Source: Prinia subflava (Eukaryota > Chordata > Aves > Passeriformes > Cisticolidae). Taken from it: a DNA stretch of 64,000 nucleotides. Positions 60,201-64,000 of this stretch are shown here, in pieces. The stretch lies in the NCBI RefSeq assembly GCF_021018805.1, contig NW_026960607.1:4528501-4592500 (forward strand), read 5' to 3'. A program made the position numbers and the translations under genes. Each line of letters begins with the position of its first letter. The stretch's first letter is position 1. The notes below the pieces were generated by a model. That model had not been told where the DNA came from. It saw only the letters and a list, made by a program, of their open reading frames with translations, and did no database searches.

Positions 60201-61053
60201 GATCACTAGATGAATTTCTTTCGCTGGGGTTGCCAAGAAATCTCTCAAGTCTTTCTACAGGACTTAGTGCAGTAATGGTCTTTTGTAAAGCAATTGCAGT
60301 TGGTTTTAAGAACTCTGGAAGCCCACGGATTAAAGGGGTCATAATTTCCGGCTTCACAGGCAATTGCATAGGAGAGTCACATCCAGGAATTAATTTCCTT
60401 TCATGTATCATTTGCAGGCAGGCGGCTTTTTGTACACTCTCCAGTATGTTATCGGGGGTGCTAGGAATAGCTACAGGATCACCCCTTTCCAAGGCATTAA
60501 TTCCGCCAGCCCAAAAGACAGCCCGTTGGGTTATGGACCATGCATTACGTTTGTCTCCTGTTGTTAAAAAGACTCCATGGCCCCAATATCCACTGGCTTC
60601 CTGTTCAGTTAGTTTGATTTGGTCTCCTCCTGTGAGAGACGCACGGAAGACATATTCTGTCTCTGTCTCATGTGGAAGCCTGCTGTATTCTTTTTTCAGT
60701 CTAACTCTGTGGCTGTAAAAGGAGTTTCTTTGGATGTGATATGTGGCTCGTAGTCATCGTCACCAATATAATTGAATTCTGTTTTAATTAGATGCCTCAA
60801 ATGAGGACAGCAGTATTCACCACAATTTTTGACTGTTTCCAATTCTTTGTGTGGGTAAATTTGTTTGGTGTCAAGTGTGTCAGTTTGTTCTGTCTCCTTT
60901 AAGGAGTCAGAATTCATTTGATTTTTGCAATATTCATCTCTTAAAACATTTCTCAGTATGTGATTTTCAGTGCGTTCTTCATTTAGCTGGCTCTGTAATA
61001 TTTTTACTAAATTTTGGAGGGAGTCTATCATAGCTTTGTCTTCCTCATATCGT
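60201..61053 (-). pseudogene. Provirus G gag-like region, broken
   Basis: The first frame (stop at 60696) encodes a predicted coiled coil (heptad-like LVKILQSQL, LNEERTENHILRNVL) and an acidic stretch. It is open back to the LTR junction, so its original start has been lost and the ATG at 61031 need not be the start. Near 60700, beside a T-run, the coding frame changes. The next frame encodes a segment with YWGHGVFLT, WSITQRAVFWAGG and LERGDPVAI blocks, which I assign to Gag from general resemblance to avian ERV Gag. The same frame runs on without a stop into the env Ser/Thr linker, so pol is absent. Gag assignment is moderately sure. Confidence 0.6.
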
Positions 61054-61386
61054 TGTTATAGTTCTTTTTGAAGCGAGGGGCAAGATGCTAGGAAGGGGGG
61101 GATGTTTCATGGGCATCGCAGGTGTTCTCTCACAACAGAGGGAGCGGTGCAGCTCAGGTCTTACCAAGTACGGTCAGTACAGGAACATCTCTTCGCAAAC
61201 ATGGCCAGAAACCGTAACCGTCCCCCATTGTTTCATGCACGGGTCCCTGAGGAGGGCGTCTTGGTCCAGTGACAGCAGCTGCAGGAAAAACTTGGATCTC
61301 TCCTGTGCTGTGGCCCAGGGTCCATGGGGGGTCTCAGCCTCTGACAGTCGTGAGGCAGATGAGAGATTTTCGGACCGACTCTTACA
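61054..61386 (-). repeat. Truncated 5' LTR of provirus G (U3 only)
   Basis: 333 bp that appear identical to 56262-56594, from TGTAAGAGTCGG to CTATAACA in element orientation. The remaining ~310 bp of the LTR (including the AATAAA region), primer-binding site and leader are missing. The LTR is joined within a few bases (ACGATATGAGG) to the gag-like frame. GTTGTTATAG on the + strand marks the breakpoint. Confidence 0.9.
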
Positions 61387-61393
61387 CAGGGCA

Positions 61394-62191
61394 TGATCTA
61401 ATTCCTGTTCTTACAAGCCTGTAAGAACAGAGAACATCACATAACTATTTCCCATTCCCACTGTTAGCAGCATCTACTTTCTAGATTTTAAAGAAACAGA
61501 ATAACAATTCAGAACTCCTAAGAGCATTCATCTTTTTTTCACCTATAGGGAAGAAACTCATCAATATACAACACTCTAATAGCTGGTTATAAAGCATGAT
61601 TGGATTATGAAGTTAATTGAAGAGATTCCAGCAGCTTGTATCAGTAACACATGTGAGGCAAAAAACTATCTCTGCATCCCCCCCCCTCCAGGTCTGTCAG
61701 GATAAAAATTTCTCAGCACAGAAATTACAAATAAATAAATACATAGTTTTGGGGATTTTTGTTGATGTTCTTTCCCACTGCCATGTTAATATTCCGCAAC
61801 AACTCATCTGATAAATTAGTCTTGCACATCATCAGTTTAAGCCTAGATTATTTTCAATTCAAATATGAATACCTGACAGCTGCATATGATTTTTTCTGAT
61901 AATTCAGTGTAAAAACTTCACATGCAGACACTGTTCTTTTTTCATTACTTGTGCAGTAGGTTAACAAGACAGTTTAAAAGACAGCTAAAGAAGCAATGAA
62001 TATATGGACTTCAAGGAAGAAAATTCAGGAAGTCATTAAGGTCTGATCTATAAACATGTTCTTGTAGTCTGAATGAAAAATGTTAAAAAGACAATTTCAC
62101 ATAATCGACTCTCACACTAACCAGATTTTTATAACGTCTTATTACTGGATTGTTTCAAGGAATATAGAACATCTCATTCTTCATAACTTTG
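61394..62191. other. Intergenic DNA, no gene seen
   Basis: AT-rich sequence following the provirus insertion site. It does not continue the homology of LTR family F. A short C run occurs at about 61679. No open frame above 65 codons and no repeat family recognised. Confidence 0.6.
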
Positions 62192-62197
62192 CATGAC

Positions 62198-62520
62198 TGA
62201 TAAATAAACCTCCTTTATTCCCCTTAAGGGTCTAAGATAGCTCAGTCCTTCTCAGGCCTAGGAGGATTATATCAAAGAGACAGGAAAAGGATTCAAAAGA
62301 GGCTCTGACCCTTAGCTGCAGTGATGTTTATTTCCAGGTGGTGTCCGAGGAGAGAGAGAGCGATCCCAGGGGGACAGGGTCTTTTCTCAGGACTTCTGAG
62401 GGAGGGGCAAGCTGGTACACAGCCAATGGGGTCAGAAAGGGAAGGAAGGGTCAGACTACATGACAGGAGTTCCAGGGGTCCCTGAGGGAGAAGAAACCAT
62501 TTCCCCAGGGGAATGTAACA
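62198..62520 (-). mobile_element. Solo LTR, family E, TSD CATGAC
   Basis: 323 bp, TGATAAATAAACC to GAATGTAACA, flanked by a perfect 6-bp duplication, CATGAC (62192-62197 and 62521-62526). Nearly colinear with the 3' LTR at 43131-43453, differing by scattered substitutions. No interior sequence is attached. The 76-codon minus strand frame inside it is LTR, not a gene. Confidence 0.93.
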
Positions 62521-62526
62521 CATGAC

Positions 62527-64000
62527 AATCTTTATGAAGCACTCACCAGGAGGTCAGCCTAATATACGGTAATTACTATGACACCTTCCAGTTATTATTT
62601 GCTCATTTTCCATATTTTACACAGTGTCATGGGAAAGTGACTCAGTGTTTCTACTTGCAATTTCAAACATCAGACTTTGTATACAAGCAAAAATTCAAAA
62701 TTAACTTCCAAAAGGCAAAATCTGTCAAAGCACTGAAACAACCACATACACAAGTTTAGTTCAATCCAATTACCCTGGCTCAGCTTCTACCACAGTTTAA
62801 CACCTCAAGTTTTATAAACCAGATCAAGATTTCCACCACACAGCTCAATTTAACAAATATATAAATACCAAAGGCTTGCCATGAACTTCAGCACGCTGAT
62901 CTCTCAAACACAAACACAAAACAGTGGTGTGATGGCCTGGAGATGTGTCGGAGGCCAAGACCTCTAGCCAGGTTTAAGACATGCAGTCCACCTGAAGATG
63001 ACTTATATTACCCACCTGTGCTCCAGGTCTGTTAAAGTTATTCAGGTTCTTTCTTTAGAATCATTTAAGGAGGACAGTTGTTAGTTCTATATAACCTAAA
63101 CAGATTGGTTTCCTATAATGTGAAATGATAGCACAAGCCTATTTGTAAAGAAAGAACTTAATATACACGTTAACAGACTTAACACTTACCAGTAACTCTG
63201 CTGCCCAGCTATGAAAATACACACCTGGATATGTGTAAAAGAAATCTGGGAAACCCACATAACTATTTACTATGACAAAGACTTGATTGTTTAGCACACA
63301 GAAGTGTACTCAGGATCATGTACTAGAATGATCATCCACCAGGAATAATTATTTCCTCATAATTAACAGGTATCTGAGCTGTGACTACTACCATGTGAAC
63401 AGACAGTTCAGCTGAATGGTGACTTCTGTGCCCAGACAACCTAATACGCACTGAGATGTCCTACTTAATGCCTGCTGTGCAATTATCCCTAGTTTTGCCT
63501 TTGCCCTTCTTCCTTCTTTTTTTTTAAATTAATTTTACAGCTTTTAAAGTGATAATGGGCTAAGAACTTTCCTGAAAGACACATTTAAAAGCATCTAAAG
63601 AGTTGCTTCATAGAGCAACCCTGCTATTGAAAAGTCCTGAGCAGCTTCAATTCAATTCTCAACAAAAGGGTTAGAGAAAAAAATATGGACTAAGATATAT
63701 TTAAAAACAGACTGTAGGGACTTTGATTGGCTTTTTATCCAAATTCTGCAATACAGATTGCTGAGGACAGTAACTCTTTCAAATTCTCTTGACAAAACAT
63801 AAAATACTCAGTATCTTATTGAAGCATTTCCAGCTCTCTATGATCCTGACATAGATTCTCAAAAAAAAGGTACAAGAGTTCCTCCTGTTTAACAGATTAT
63901 TGCAATTACAATGAAAAGGTAAGGATTTCTGACCACAAAGTATTCCAGTCTGAATCTAGATAGAAAAGGTACTCAGCTAGTCAGGATTCCAAGACACAAA
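62527..64000. other. Intergenic DNA to the window end, no gene seen
   Basis: AT-rich unique-looking sequence. No exon, RNA gene or defined mobile element was recognised. Confidence 0.6.

Larger units (their letters stand above)
55952..61386 (-). mobile_element. Young defective provirus, lineage G, TSD CAGGG
   Basis: 5.4-kb element on the minus strand with a perfect 5-bp duplication, CAGGG (55947-55951, 61387-61391). In element order: a truncated 5' LTR (U3 only, 333 bp), a gag-like region, an env-like region with two tandem surface domains, the transmembrane subunit, an A-rich spacer and a complete 643-bp 3' LTR. There is no pol. The leader and primer-binding site are absent because the 5' LTR is joined directly to the gag-like frame. 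At least five frame changes interrupt the coding regions. The U3 copies look identical, implying recent insertion or gene conversion. Layout and the N-terminal coiled coil recall the avian ENS-1/ERNI group, but I could not verify this. Confidence 0.88.

Noticed and set aside
60230..60718. 162-codon + strand open frame
   Set aside because: It lies antisense to the gag-like region, whose minus strand translation has conserved-looking blocks.
62293..62523. Minus strand 76-codon frame similar to one at 43226-43531
   Set aside because: The similarity reflects two copies of LTR family E; both frames run through LTR sequence and its boundary.
1..64000. CRISPR arrays, tRNA or rRNA genes
   Set aside because: No regularly spaced short repeats with unique spacers and no tRNA or rRNA signature were seen; the DNA is vertebrate nuclear.

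Overview
This window looks like bird nuclear DNA, probably from a songbird (inference). It is AT-rich intronic and intergenic DNA with one spliced vertebrate gene, a CR1-type LINE tail and many endogenous retrovirus (ERV) LTRs. No bacterial gene, tRNA, rRNA or CRISPR array was recognised.

Gene region (1 to about 42.86 kb, + strand). It holds the 3' part of MARCHF1, a membrane-anchored RING-CH E3 ubiquitin ligase that down-regulates MHC class II and CD86. Five coding segments are supported by reading frame, splice sites and phase: 6921-7000, a 729-nt symmetric cassette at 7286-8014, the RING-CH exon 19743-19923, the first-membrane-segment exon 37924-38071, and the last coding exon 40313-40614. 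The start codon lies upstream of the window. The introns carry solo LTRs, mostly antisense to the gene. Target-site duplications (TSDs) could be read for several: AGGCT, GAGTC and GAGAT.

Downstream region (about 43-64 kb). This is an ERV graveyard with at least three lineages. (a) A deleted class II-like provirus (43131-43944, TSD CAACAG) keeps the end of an env gene; a solo LTR of the same family sits at 62198-62520 (TSD CATGAC). (b) A GC-rich, apparently non-coding LTR element has LTRs at 53401 and 55528. (c) A younger provirus (55952-61386, - strand, TSD CAGGG) is inserted at the edge of the second of those LTRs. Its two 333-bp U3 copies look identical by eye. It lacks pol, has lost the R-U5 half of its 5' LTR, and carries a gag-like region joined to an env whose surface subunit holds two tandem copies of one domain.

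The most unusual items are the tandem-domain env of the young provirus, the same deletion layout in two unrelated proviruses (a U3 stub fused straight to coding sequence inside intact TSDs), and the frame-neutral MARCHF1 cassette that supplies its own copy of the first zinc-binding Cys. All similarity statements are by eye; no database search was run.
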